From: an uncultured Alphaproteobacteria bacterium | GTDB taxonomy: Bacteria; Pseudomonadota; Alphaproteobacteria; HIMB59; GCA-002718135 | NCBI GenBank assembly: GCA_902614395.1 | Contig: CACMKW010000008.1 | Coordinates: forward strand, 1-51,704 | Length of the DNA stretch: 51,704 nt | Direction of reading: 5' to 3' | Shown here: in pieces, positions 29,131 to 38,586 of the stretch | Position numbering within the stretch: the stretch's first letter is position 1 | How the letters are laid out: every line of letters begins with the position of its first letter | Made by a program: the position numbers and the translations under genes | The notes under the pieces: model-generated | Database searches by the model: none | The model's input: only the letters and a program-made list of their open reading frames with translations | What the model was told of the DNA's origin: nothing

Positions 29131-30253
29131 CACTTATATGCACTATTGATTCAGCAGCTATTCCCTGACCGTTTCCAATAAATCCAATTTTTTCATTTGT
29201 AGTTGCTTTTATGGAAATAGTTCTTGTTTTGATTTTAAGTAATTTTGCAATCTGACTTATCATTTTTGTAACATATTTGTTAATTTTAGGTTTTTCAGCA
29301 ATTATATTTATATCTAGATTTATAATTGAATACCCTTTTTCTTTAAGCTTATTTCTACAATAAATAATAAATTTAGATGAATCTGCATTTTTCCATTTTT
29401 TATCAGTGTTAGGAAAATGATATCCAATATCTCTCATAGAAAGTGCTCCAAAAATACTATCACTTATTGCATGCAGTACAACGTCTGCATCAGAATGACC
29501 AATTAATTTAGAGAAAGGAATTTTAATGCCCCCTAATTTTAATCCGTTTTTAGTATTTTTATCTATTTGATGAATATCATAACCAATACCGTATTTTGTA
29601 GTTGGCTTTCTATATAAATTAAATAACTGAATATCTTCTGGATAAGTAATTTTAATATTATTTATCTCACCTTTGATAAAATTTATTTTCATTTTTGATT
29701 TTTGTAATAATCCTGCATCATCATTAAATTCAAAATTTTTATATTTGATATGTTCTTTTAATATTAAATTAAAGTTAAAACCCTGCGGTGTTTGTACGTT
29801 AATTGCTTTTGTTTCCAATTTACTTTTCTTTATTAATTGTCTGTCATTATATTCAACATATGGAATTGCATTAGTATTTTTGGCTAATTTGGATATAATT
29901 TTTTTAATTAATTTATTACTACATAAAGGACGTGCAGCATCATGTATTAATACATTTTTAATTTTAAATTTTTTTAAATTTTTTAAAGCATTAAATGATG
30001 AAATTTGTCTTGAAAACCCAGGTTTTGAATAGGTAATTTTTATTTTCTCAGAAACAGCTTTATGATCAAAGTAAGTTTTTTGATATTTTTTATCTATTGA
30101 AATATTAATAATATCAAAGTTTGATAGATCTAAATTTGAAATAAAATAATTTAAAAAATTTGTATTCCCAATTTTTAAGAATTGTTTTGGAATTTTTTGA
30201 CCAAATCTCTTTCCTTTTCCACCAGCTAGAATTACAAGTGCATTTTTCATCAT
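29114..30253 (-). CDS. ispDF: Bifunctional IspD/IspF (MEP cytidylyltransferase / MECDP synthase)
   Basis: Two non-consecutive MEP-pathway enzymes on one 379-residue chain, the usual alphaproteobacterial fusion. The IspD half (about 1-220) has VILAGGKGKRFGQKIPKQFL, VLIHDAARPLCSNKLI and VQTPQGFNFNLI. The IspF half (about 222-379) has YGIGYDIHQID (zinc-binding D and H), GGIKIPFSKLIGHSDADVVLHAISDSIFGAL, DIGYHFPNTDKKW and the C-terminal KATTNEKIGFIGNGQGIAAE. It starts 59 bp from the divergent ntrY. Together with dxr at 365-1507, three MEP activities are in the window. Confidence 0.96.
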   Translation of the reverse strand: MMKNALVILAGGKGKRFGQKIPKQFLKIGNTNFLNYFISNLDLSNFDIINISIDKKYQKTYFDHKAVSEKIKITYSKPGFSRQISSFNALKNLKKFKIKNVLIHDAARPLCSNKLIKKIISKLAKNTNAIPYVEYNDRQLIKKSKLETKAINVQTPQGFNFNLILKEHIKYKNFEFNDDAGLLQKSKMKINFIKGEINNIKITYPEDIQLFNLYRKPTTKYGIGYDIHQIDKNTKNGLKLGGIKIPFSKLIGHSDADVVLHAISDSIFGALSMRDIGYHFPNTDKKWKNADSSKFIIYCRNKLKEKGYSIINLDINIIAEKPKINKYVTKMISQIAKLLKIKTRTISIKATTNEKIGFIGNGQGIAAESIVHISDDKIN

Positions 30254-30312
30254 TTTAATTTATATACTATACTATTTTACTATCATTATTTAAAAAGTAA
30301 CTAAAGTATACA

Positions 30313-32457
30313 GTGTTTAACCTATCAAAATTACTTAAATCTATTCATCTTTCAAAATTATCTTTCTATTTTTTAATTTTTTTAATTATATTGAGTTTTT
30401 CTATTACATTCTACTTAATGCTTCCAAATAACGATCTAGTAAAAGATCCAAGAAGATTACAATTTTTTTTATTGGCGGATGTAATTTTTGTCATTTTATT
30501 GATATCCATAATTATTAGACAAATTGTTCTGATTTTAGTTAGAAGAAGAAAAAGTTATGATGAATCTCGATTATATATAAAATTTGTCAATTTATTTGCT
30601 GCAATGGCTTTAGGACCAGCCATTGGTTTAGTTATTATAACATCATTATTCTTTAATTTAGAATTAAGAACTTGGTATGGTGATGCTGTAAGGGATGCGG
30701 TTGTAAATTCTAATATCGTAGCAAAAAATTATGAAAATGAAATACAGGCAGAAATTGTGTCTGATACTCAGTTAATAATGAGAGAGATATTAAAAGTTTC
30801 TCAAAATAATGAAGTTAATATTCAATCAATTAGAACAGCATTAAGTGAATTTATTAACTTAAGAACAATTTCAAGTATTTATATTTTTAATATGGAAGGC
30901 AATATATATTTAAGTTTAAAAGATCCTGATAATAAAAATTTTTCAGTGCCATCAGATGAAATATTTAAGATTGTTAATCAAAATCGTGTTTACATTTTTC
31001 AATTAAATAAAAATTCTATTACAGCTTATAAAAAAATTAATTTTTTAAATGATGTTTACATGCAGGTTAATAGAAATCTAAATACTAATATTTGGGATCA
31101 TATTAGCGCTACAAAAGAGGCATTTGAAATTTATACTATAAAAGAAGAGGAAAGCTCAGGAATTCAAATAACTTATTCAATGATATTTGTTCTTTTTTCT
31201 ATTTGTTTTATATTAGTGGCTATTTTGATTGGATTTAATCTAGCTAGTAATCTTAGTAAACCAATTACAAACTTAATCAAATCAGCAAATAAGATATCAG
31301 AAGGGGATTTTGATGCTAAAGTTAGTGAGGCAGATCAATTTCAAGAGATAAAAGTATTACTATCGTCTTATAATAAAATGATTTCTGAAATTGAGAATAA
31401 ACAAAATGAGTTAATATCAAAAAGTCAAGAAGATGAAGAAAAAAGAATTTTTATTGAGGCGATCTTAAGTCTTTTAACAATAGGTGTAATTTCTTTAGAT
31501 AAAAATTTTAATATTTTGTTATATAATAAAACTTTAACAAAACTATTTAGAGGCACTAAAACTTTTAAAATAAATGAAAATTTTCTATCTTATTTCCCTG
31601 AATGGAAAAAAATATTCGAGAATTTTGAAGCCTCAAATAAAGTATTATTAAATTTTCAATATGATTTTACATTATATGATGATCAGAGGAATTTTAATAT
31701 TAGAGTCATTAAAGAGATTAATGATAATAAAATTGAGGGATATGTTGTTGCCTTAGATGATGCTACATCTTTAATTTTAGCAGAAAAACATGCTGCTTGG
31801 TCTGATATAGCAAGAAAGATAGCACATGAAGTTAAAAATCCTCTTACCCCTATTAAACTTTCTGCTGAAAGAATAGAAAAGAAATTTTTAAATGCAAAAA
31901 CAGATAAGGAGGATATTTCACTTTTAACTAAAACAATATCAAGGCAAGTAGATGATATTGGAAAGTTAGTCGATGAATTTTCTTCTTTCGCGAGAATGCC
32001 TGAAGCAGAAATTAAGCTTGATAATCTATCAAAATGTTTAGAAGAGGCATACCTTTTATATTTCAATACAAGGAAGGATATAAAGCTTAATTTAATTAAA
32101 CCTGAAAATGATATTTATTTTCATTTTGACACTCTTCAAATCTCAAGATGTTTCAGTAACTTAATTAAAAATGCTATTGAAGCTGTAGAAAAAATACCTA
32201 ACCCTGCAGTAGAAGTATTAATGGCTACTGATGCTAAATATATAAAAATTGAAATAAAGGATAATGGCGTGGGAATTGATGAAAAAATGTTGAGTAAAAT
32301 TTTTGAGCCTTATTTTACTACTAAAACAAAAGGAACCGGTCTTGGTCTATCTATTGTAAAAAGAATTATTGAAGATCATGGCGGTAAAATAAAAATTGAG
32401 AAAAATAAAAATATGGCTGGAACAACATCACTAATTAATTTTGAATACAATGCATAA
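30313..32457 (+). CDS. ntrY: Sensor histidine kinase NtrY
   Basis: The 714-residue membrane kinase has three N-terminal membrane segments (about 16-37, 49-73, 93-118) and an extracytoplasmic region (about 119-284). A fourth membrane segment (285-308), a HAMP linker (about 310-362) and a PAS-like domain (about 375-480) follow. The HisKA site has phosphoacceptor H505 in KIAHEVKNPLTPIKLSAERI, and the HATPase_c domain shows NAIEAV, DNGVGIDEKML and GTGLGLSIVKRIIEDHGG. This layout is that of NtrY, partner of NtrX. The start is GTG at 30313. The usual upstream ntrB and ntrC are absent; ispDF is the neighbour instead. It overlaps ntrX by 8 bp. Confidence 0.93.
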   Translation: MFNLSKLLKSIHLSKLSFYFLIFLIILSFSITFYLMLPNNDLVKDPRRLQFFLLADVIFVILLISIIIRQIVLILVRRRKSYDESRLYIKFVNLFAAMALGPAIGLVIITSLFFNLELRTWYGDAVRDAVVNSNIVAKNYENEIQAEIVSDTQLIMREILKVSQNNEVNIQSIRTALSEFINLRTISSIYIFNMEGNIYLSLKDPDNKNFSVPSDEIFKIVNQNRVYIFQLNKNSITAYKKINFLNDVYMQVNRNLNTNIWDHISATKEAFEIYTIKEEESSGIQITYSMIFVLFSICFILVAILIGFNLASNLSKPITNLIKSANKISEGDFDAKVSEADQFQEIKVLLSSYNKMISEIENKQNELISKSQEDEEKRIFIEAILSLLTIGVISLDKNFNILLYNKTLTKLFRGTKTFKINENFLSYFPEWKKIFENFEASNKVLLNFQYDFTLYDDQRNFNIRVIKEINDNKIEGYVVALDDATSLILAEKHAAWSDIARKIAHEVKNPLTPIKLSAERIEKKFLNAKTDKEDISLLTKTISRQVDDIGKLVDEFSSFARMPEAEIKLDNLSKCLEEAYLLYFNTRKDIKLNLIKPENDIYFHFDTLQISRCFSNLIKNAIEAVEKIPNPAVEVLMATDAKYIKIEIKDNGVGIDEKMLSKIFEPYFTTKTKGTGLGLSIVKRIIEDHGGKIKIEKNKNMAGTTSLINFEYNA

Positions 32458-33781
32458 AGTTTTAATTATAGATGATGAAAAAGATATTTGTTTTCTTATT
32501 TCAGAAATTTTAAAAGATGAAAATTATAATACTTCAATTGCACTTAATTCAGATGAAGCAATTAGTAAATTCAATGAAATTAAACCTGATTTAGTTATTT
32601 TAGATGTATGGCTATCTAATAGCAAATTAGACGGTATTGAAATTTTAAAAGAATTCAAATCAATTAATAGCAATATTCCAATTATTATTATCAGTGGTCA
32701 TGGTACTGTTGATCTTGCAGTAAAATCTATAAAGAATGGAGCATACGACTTTTTAGAAAAGCCATTCAATAGTGATAAATTAATTATTCTTACTAAGAGA
32801 GCAATAGAAAGTTCATCATTATTGAGCGAAAATAAAAATTTAAAAGATACCTTAATTAAAAGTATACCACTAATAGGGAAATCAGAATTCATTAAAAAAA
32901 TTAACAAACATTTAAATGAGCAGAGTTCAAGTAATTCAAGATTATTAATTGAAGGGCCATTTGGAACAGGAAAAAAACATTTTACAAATTTAATACATCA
33001 AAATTCTCAATATAAAGATAAGCTTCCTATATCAATTGATTTTAAAAAACTTACAAATGAAGCATTGGATAGCATGTTTGTGGAAAATAAAAATGCAATT
33101 AATGAAAATATTTTCTATCGATCAAATAATAATTCACTAATACTACTCAATATTGAAACTCTACCAAATATTTATCAAAAAAAACTTTTGAATTTTTTAG
33201 AAAACAATAAATTTTTTGAAGATCTTGATATTAAATTAAATCATAAAATTATTACAATTACTGAGAAAAATTTAGAAATAGAAATTGAAAAAGGTAATTT
33301 CATTAAAAGACTATATGATAGAATTTCAACAGACTTTATAAAATTTAAATCTCTCTCTGATAGGAGAGATGATGTTCTTCCTATCCTTGATTTTTACTTA
33401 AATGAAAAAAGTGGGGGAAATTTAAATTTTAAATTTTCTTCTAAAGCCTTAACTAAGTTACAAATGTATGATTGGCCTGGAAATATATCTCAATTAATTA
33501 ACTACGTAGAGAAAAGTCTGATACTTAACCAAGATCAAAATATAAAAGAGTTAGAGGTTGATGATTTAGCGTTACAAATGGGAGATGAAACTGCGTCAAA
33601 TTCTTCCAATAATTCATTGGATTTGTCTTTAAAAGAAGCAAGATCAGAGTTTGAAAAAAATTATTTAATATCGCAAATAAAGAGATTTAATGGTAATATA
33701 ACAAAAGTTTCTGAATTTACAGGAATGGAAAGAACTGCTCTTTATAGAAAATTTAAATCACTAGATATAAAAGTAGAATAA
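32450..33781 (+). CDS. ntrX: Response regulator NtrX with degenerate AAA+ domain
   Basis: Partner of NtrY. The 443-residue protein has an intact receiver domain (D8/D9, phosphoacceptor D52 in VILDVWLS, K104 in FLEKPF) and a central region aligned with the sigma-54 activator AAA+ domain (about 140-365). A C-terminal Fis-type helix-turn-helix (about 394-440, NGNITKVSEFTGMERTALYRKF) ends the chain. The AAA+ part is altered: the P-loop reads GPFGTGKK, no GAFTGA loop is present, and the Walker B position reads LILLNIETLP instead of LFLDE. The WPGN motif is kept. It therefore probably works as a conventional DNA-binding regulator without sigma-54. A TTG at 32441 is open; ATG at 32450 starts at the conserved VLIIDDE. 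Confidence 0.92.
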   Translation: MHKVLIIDDEKDICFLISEILKDENYNTSIALNSDEAISKFNEIKPDLVILDVWLSNSKLDGIEILKEFKSINSNIPIIIISGHGTVDLAVKSIKNGAYDFLEKPFNSDKLIILTKRAIESSSLLSENKNLKDTLIKSIPLIGKSEFIKKINKHLNEQSSSNSRLLIEGPFGTGKKHFTNLIHQNSQYKDKLPISIDFKKLTNEALDSMFVENKNAINENIFYRSNNNSLILLNIETLPNIYQKKLLNFLENNKFFEDLDIKLNHKIITITEKNLEIEIEKGNFIKRLYDRISTDFIKFKSLSDRRDDVLPILDFYLNEKSGGNLNFKFSSKALTKLQMYDWPGNISQLINYVEKSLILNQDQNIKELEVDDLALQMGDETASNSSNNSLDLSLKEARSEFEKNYLISQIKRFNGNITKVSEFTGMERTALYRKFKSLDIKVE

Positions 33782-33788
33782 TTAATCA

Positions 33789-35153
33789 ATGAAAACAATT
33801 ATTTGTGGTGCTGGAGATGTTGGATATAGCATAGCTGATAAACTATCTCGCGAAAATTTTGAAGTTACAGTTATTGATGAAGATGAAAATAGATTAAATA
33901 AAGTATCTGAAAATTTGGATGTTAAAACAATAAATGGAATTCCTAGCATGCCATCAGTTTTAGAGAATGCAGGTGCAAATGATTGTGAAATAATAATTGC
34001 AGTTACTAAAAGTGATGAAACTAACATGGTTACTTGTCAAATTGGCCATTCATTATTTAAGATTAAAAAGAAAATAGCAAGAATTAGGCAGCAGGATTAT
34101 TTAAAAAATGATTGGAAAGATTTATATAATGATGAAAATTTTCCAATAGATGCAATAATTTCTCCAGAACAAGAGGTTGCAAAAGGGATATTCAGAAGAT
34201 TAATCTCTCCAGGAACTATTGATATGGTTGAGTTATCTGATAAAAAATTGAAATTAATTGGATTAAAATGTGAAGATAATTTTTTACATTCAGGTCTAAC
34301 TGTAAGAGAATTATCAGAAAAATTTCCTGATTACCTTGCTAACATAATGTTTATATTTAGAGGTGATCAAAAATTTACTGTAAATTCATCTACAAAAATT
34401 GAAAAAAAAGATACAATTTTTTTAGTTGTTGAAACTGACAATTTGACTGATGTTTTATCTGAGTTTGGACATCAAGAGTTACAAGCTAAAAAAGCTGTTG
34501 TTATTGGAGGTGGCAATATTGGATTTTCGTTGGCACAATTAATAGAAGGTTCTGAGACTTATATAAAAACTGAATTAATTGAAGCTAACAAAGAACGTGC
34601 TGAGTTTCTTGCTTCAAACTTGGAAAATATCACGGTTACATGTGGAGATGGTTTGGACAATCAGATACTTGAAGAGGTTAACATATCAGAAGCTGGTTAT
34701 TGTATATCCATTACAGAAGACGATGAAGTCAATATATTATCATCTTTATTAGCTAAAAGAGCAGGAACTGACACATCAATAACTTTAATTAATAATAGTA
34801 ATTATTCATCTTTGTTGTCTAATATCGGAGTTGATATGACAATAGATCCAAAAATAATAACAATTTCTAAAATTTTAGAAAAAGTTAGAGGCGTAAAAAT
34901 AAGAAACGATTATTCAATAGGTGAAGGTTTTGGAGAAGTAATTGAGGCAGATATTCAGTCAGAATCATTTCTCTGTAATAAAAATCTTAAAGAATTAGAA
35001 TTACCAAAGGGTATACGTATTGGCTCTATTGTAAGGGATAAAAAAATTATAATCCCTAATAGCCAAACTGTTTTTAAAGAAAATGATGATGTTGTTTTTT
35101 TTGCTGAAACTAACTGCATAAAAAAACTAGAAAAACTTTTATCAAAAGTTTAA
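33789..35153 (+). CDS. trkA: Trk potassium transport regulatory subunit TrkA
   Basis: Cytoplasmic nucleotide-binding gate subunit of a Trk/Ktr potassium channel. The 454 residues contain two RCK units, each a Rossmann fold plus RCK_C. The first starts MKTIICGAGDVGYSIADKL; the second starts about residue 230 with KKAVVIGGGNIGFSLAQLIEG. The conserved IARIRQQDY is present. The membrane subunit TrkH is not in the window. The position after ntrX is typical for alphaproteobacteria (ntrYX-trkA). It begins 7 bp after the ntrX stop. Confidence 0.94.
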   Translation: MKTIICGAGDVGYSIADKLSRENFEVTVIDEDENRLNKVSENLDVKTINGIPSMPSVLENAGANDCEIIIAVTKSDETNMVTCQIGHSLFKIKKKIARIRQQDYLKNDWKDLYNDENFPIDAIISPEQEVAKGIFRRLISPGTIDMVELSDKKLKLIGLKCEDNFLHSGLTVRELSEKFPDYLANIMFIFRGDQKFTVNSSTKIEKKDTIFLVVETDNLTDVLSEFGHQELQAKKAVVIGGGNIGFSLAQLIEGSETYIKTELIEANKERAEFLASNLENITVTCGDGLDNQILEEVNISEAGYCISITEDDEVNILSSLLAKRAGTDTSITLINNSNYSSLLSNIGVDMTIDPKIITISKILEKVRGVKIRNDYSIGEGFGEVIEADIQSESFLCNKNLKELELPKGIRIGSIVRDKKIIIPNSQTVFKENDDVVFFAETNCIKKLEKLLSKV

Positions 35154-35157
35154 ATTA

Positions 35158-36003
35158 ATGCCAAATTTTGCTTATATAAATAACAAATTTGTAAATTTTA
35201 AATCAGCAAAAATTCATATAGAGGATAGAGGATTACAATTTGCAGATAGTGTTTATGAAGTTATCGCAGTTTTAGATAATAATTTAATTGATTTAGATTT
35301 TCATCTTAAGAGATTAAAATATTCTCTTCGTGAGCTAGAAATCAAATTTACAATTAATAAAAAAAACCTAACTAATATTTTTCTAAATCTAATAAAAAAA
35401 AATAAAACAAGAAATGGTATAATATATTTACAAATTACAAGAGGTATTCAATTTAGAGAACACAAATATAAAAAAAATTTAATCCCAACTTTGATTGTTT
35501 ACACAAGAAATAAAAGTTTTAATTTACCAGGAAAAAAATTTGTAGGAGTAAAAACTATTACATACCAAGATCTTCGATGGAAAAGACGTGATATTAAAAC
35601 AGTAAATTTACTTCCAAATATTATAGCAGCAAACATGGCTAAAAAGAAAAACGCATATGAGGCAATTTTAATACAAAATGGAAAAGTAACTGAGGGCACA
35701 TCTTCTAATATTTGGATTATAAAAAGAAATAATTTAATAACTCATCCAGCTAATTCTGATATTTTAAAAGGAGTTACTAGGACATCTCTTTTAAAAATAA
35801 TAAAAAAAACTAGCCTTAAACTAATAGAAAAACAATTTACCCATAAGCAATTAATTAATGCTGACGAAGTATTTTTAACGAGCTCTGGAAGTTTTATTAC
35901 TCCTATTTTAAAAATTGATAATAAAAAAATAAATAATGGTAAAATTGGCAATATCACATTGAAACTAGCAGAAATGTATACTGAAGCATGTATAAATGGA
36001 TAA
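35158..36003 (+). CDS. dat: Class IV aminotransferase, probable D-alanine/D-amino-acid aminotransferase
   Basis: The 281-residue PLP enzyme of fold type IV shows IEDRGLQFADSVYEVI at the N-terminus, the PLP lysine K147 in RRDIKTVNLLPNII, TEGTSSNIWII and ADEVFLTSSGSFITPI at the C-terminus. Fold IV covers BCAT (IlvE), D-amino-acid aminotransferase and aminodeoxychorismate lyase; the RGLQFADSVYE start, 281-residue length and place next to trkA favour a D-amino-acid aminotransferase, which could supply D-Ala or D-Glu. Substrate cannot be fixed from sequence alone. It overlaps the following gene by 8 bp. Confidence 0.85.
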   Translation: MPNFAYINNKFVNFKSAKIHIEDRGLQFADSVYEVIAVLDNNLIDLDFHLKRLKYSLRELEIKFTINKKNLTNIFLNLIKKNKTRNGIIYLQITRGIQFREHKYKKNLIPTLIVYTRNKSFNLPGKKFVGVKTITYQDLRWKRRDIKTVNLLPNIIAANMAKKKNAYEAILIQNGKVTEGTSSNIWIIKRNNLITHPANSDILKGVTRTSLLKIIKKTSLKLIEKQFTHKQLINADEVFLTSSGSFITPILKIDNKKINNGKIGNITLKLAEMYTEACING

Positions 36004-36802
36004 TATAAAGCAAGAGGACATTGAGGACATTTGTTTTAACGTAAGTCAAAATATTATATTGCCAAAATTTAAAAATTTATCAGAGGATGAAATTAATTAT
36101 AAAAATGGATCTGATTTAGTAACAGCAGCTGATATAGAGGCAGAAAAAGAATTAAAAAAAAATTTGTTAAAAATTCTACCTACTTCAAATTTTATAGGAG
36201 AAGAGGAATATTCTAGAAATGAAAATATATTAAATTTTTATAATGAAGATGCATATTGTTGGACTGTTGACCCAATAGATGGAACAACAAATTTTGCTAA
36301 TGGTAGAGATAAATTTGCAATTATGATAGCCTTAACATTTAAAGAAAAAATTTTACGTTCTTGGATATATAAACCATTAGATAAAATTATGTGTTCAGCA
36401 ATTGTAAATGAAGGTGCTTTTATCAATAATAATAAAATTATCACAAAAGAGGTAAATATAATTGAAGAAACTATAGGATCGATAAGTACAAAGTATTGGG
36501 AACCAGGATTTAAAGATAAGTTAAAAATATTTAAAAATATTTTTAAAGAAGTTAGCTCTTATAGATGCATTGGTTTTGAATATATAGATATAGGTATTGG
36601 CATTAGAAATTTTGCTATTTTATCAAAATTATCTCCATGGGATCATATTCCAGGTATTCTTTTTGTCAGAGAAGCAGGAGGTTCTGACATTGATTTTGAT
36701 AAAAATAAATATGACTTTACAAAAAAGAATAAGAATTTAATTGTCAGTAATTCAGAAGATTTGAATTTTAAAATTTTAGAAAAGATAGGAGAATATTCAT
36801 GA
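35996..36802 (+). CDS. Inositol-monophosphatase family phosphatase
   Basis: The 268-residue protein belongs to the magnesium-dependent IMPase superfamily: E70 in IGEEEYSRN, the metal-binding DPIDGTTNFANG (D92, D95) and WDHIPGILFVREAGG at the C-terminus. Members act on inositol phosphate, histidinol phosphate (HisN) or PAP (CysQ). No neighbouring gene settles the substrate, and the DPIDGTTNF motif is shared by all. The ATG overlaps the aminotransferase stop, and its TGA overlaps the next ATG, so it is co-transcribed with a dehydrogenase. Confidence 0.88.
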   Translation: MDNIKQEDIEDICFNVSQNIILPKFKNLSEDEINYKNGSDLVTAADIEAEKELKKNLLKILPTSNFIGEEEYSRNENILNFYNEDAYCWTVDPIDGTTNFANGRDKFAIMIALTFKEKILRSWIYKPLDKIMCSAIVNEGAFINNNKIITKEVNIIEETIGSISTKYWEPGFKDKLKIFKNIFKEVSSYRCIGFEYIDIGIGIRNFAILSKLSPWDHIPGILFVREAGGSDIDFDKNKYDFTKKNKNLIVSNSEDLNFKILEKIGEYS

Positions 36803-37671
36803 GTATTAAAAATGTCTCTTTTATTGGCTTAGGAGTAATGGGTTACCCAATGGCAGGCCATCTTCAAAACAATGGTTATAATGTAACTGTTTATAATAGA
36901 ACAACTGTTAAAGCAGAAAAATGGGTAGAAGAGTACAAAGGCAGCATGGCTAAAACTCCTGGTGAAGCTTCTCAAAATTCTGAAATTGTTTTTATGTGTG
37001 TTGGACGTGATGAAGATATTATTGAAGTAATGGAAGGTGAAAGTGGAATTCTTTCAAATGTAGCTGAGGGATCAATTATTGTTGATCACACAACAGCTTC
37101 TGCAGAGATAGCTAGAAACTATTATCAAAAACTTAAAGATAAAAAATTGAGTTTTCTTGACGCTCCTGTATCTGGCGGTCAAGCAGGTGCAGAAAATGGT
37201 GTTCTTTCTATTATGATAGGTGGTGATGAAAAAGATTATAATACTGTAAAACCAGTTCTCACATCTTATGGTAAAGCCGTTGAACTTATTGGGCCTTCTG
37301 GTTCGGGTCAAATTGCTAAAATGATAAATCAAATTTGTATAGCTGGATTAGTCCAAGGCTTATCTGAAGCAATGGCTTTTGGAAAAAAATCCAATGTAGA
37401 TATGGAAAAAGTTCTTAGCGTTATATCCAAGGGAGCAGCTCAATCATGGCAGATGGAAAATAGATATAGAACTATGCTTGATGGAAAGTTTGATTATGGT
37501 TTTGCTGTAGATTGGATGCGTAAGGATTTATCAATATGTTTTAAAGAGGCCAGCAAAAATGGCGCAATACTTCCTGTTACAAAAATAGTTGATAAATATT
37601 ATGAAGAAGTTCAAAAAAATGGTGGGAATAGGTTTGATACATCATCCTTAATGACTCTTGTAGACAAATAA
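36799..37671 (+). CDS. 3-hydroxyisobutyrate dehydrogenase-family NAD(P)-dependent oxidoreductase
   Basis: The 290-residue beta-hydroxyacid dehydrogenase begins with the dinucleotide fold FIGLGVMGYPMAGHLQNNGY. It continues with the substrate motif DAPVSGGQAGAENGVLSIMIGG and the catalytic-lysine helix GSGQIAKMINQICIAG. Relatives include MmsB, GarR/GlxR (tartronate semialdehyde reductase) and succinic semialdehyde reductases; which one applies is not visible. It overlaps the IMPase stop (ATGA) and is followed at once by an EamA exporter. Together these suggest a small accessory metabolic set. Confidence 0.9.
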   Translation: MSIKNVSFIGLGVMGYPMAGHLQNNGYNVTVYNRTTVKAEKWVEEYKGSMAKTPGEASQNSEIVFMCVGRDEDIIEVMEGESGILSNVAEGSIIVDHTTASAEIARNYYQKLKDKKLSFLDAPVSGGQAGAENGVLSIMIGGDEKDYNTVKPVLTSYGKAVELIGPSGSGQIAKMINQICIAGLVQGLSEAMAFGKKSNVDMEKVLSVISKGAAQSWQMENRYRTMLDGKFDYGFAVDWMRKDLSICFKEASKNGAILPVTKIVDKYYEEVQKNGGNRFDTSSLMTLVDK

Positions 37672-38586
37672 ATGTCAAGAAACTTAATGTTAGCAGTCAT
37701 ATTGTTAATAGCCTCTTCTTTATTTTGGTCAGGAAATTTCTTTTTTGGAAAAGTTGCTCACATAACTGATCTTTCACCATTTAAATTAAGTTTTTTTAGA
37801 TGGTCTTTAGCTTTGCTTTTACTACTACCTTTCACCATTAAAAGCATTTTGGTAAATTTTAATTATTACAAAGAGAACTTTTTACTAATGACTACATTAA
37901 GTATTTTAAGTGTTACAATATTTAACTCATTTACATATATTTCATTGCAGACAACTTTAGTTTTAAATTCAACTATAATGGCATCTACTGCACCTGTAAT
38001 TATGATTGGTTTCTCTTGGCTAATGTTTCGAACTAAAATCTCTAAACTTCAACTAATTGGTATAATTTTATCTTTATTAGGTGCTTTAGCTATAATTTTA
38101 AAAGGAAATTTAAATAATCTATATACCCTTAATTTTACTATTGGTGATATTTGGATGTTTGCTGCTGTAATATCTTGGTGCTTATATTCCGTCCTGTTAA
38201 AAAAGATGGATACATCAATCCCTCAACTAGCAAGTTTAGAAGTAATGATTATTATTGGCTTATTTTTTATTATTCCATTTTATCTTTTTGAATCTTTCAA
38301 TGGTACCTTTTTACTTTCATCTTCTTATGACTTTTTCATTATTATTTATGTTGCTATCTTTGCAAGTATTGCTGCTTATTTTGCTTGGAACAAGGGTGTC
38401 TATTTAATTGGACCAAATAGAGCTGGTTTATTTTTACACTTTATACCTGTCTTTGCTGCAATTTGGGCAATAACTTTTTTAAATGAAAGTTTTGCAATAT
38501 TTCATATTGTAGGTGTTTTTTTTATAATTACAGGAATTATATTATCTAATATAAGATTTAAAAATGAACAAAATAGTCAAAACTGA
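37672..38586 (+). CDS. EamA/DMT-family metabolite transporter
   Basis: A 304-residue integral membrane protein with about ten predicted membrane segments arranged as two EamA repeats of five. The first repeat opens ILLIASSLFWSGNFFFGKVA; the second opens IGDIWMFAAVISWCLYSVLLKK. PNRAGLFLHFIPVFAAIWA near the end is typical for the family. These proteins usually export amino acids or related small metabolites; the substrate is unknown. It begins at the base after the dehydrogenase stop and overlaps msrB by 23 bp. Confidence 0.92.
   Translation: MSRNLMLAVILLIASSLFWSGNFFFGKVAHITDLSPFKLSFFRWSLALLLLLPFTIKSILVNFNYYKENFLLMTTLSILSVTIFNSFTYISLQTTLVLNSTIMASTAPVIMIGFSWLMFRTKISKLQLIGIILSLLGALAIILKGNLNNLYTLNFTIGDIWMFAAVISWCLYSVLLKKMDTSIPQLASLEVMIIIGLFFIIPFYLFESFNGTFLLSSSYDFFIIIYVAIFASIAAYFAWNKGVYLIGPNRAGLFLHFIPVFAAIWAITFLNESFAIFHIVGVFFIITGIILSNIRFKNEQNSQN

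Noticed and set aside
29673..30032. 119-codon plus-strand frame inside ispDF
   Set aside because: Antisense to the IspD domain with strong motifs; product is a Phe/Leu/Ile-rich shadow with no start signal.
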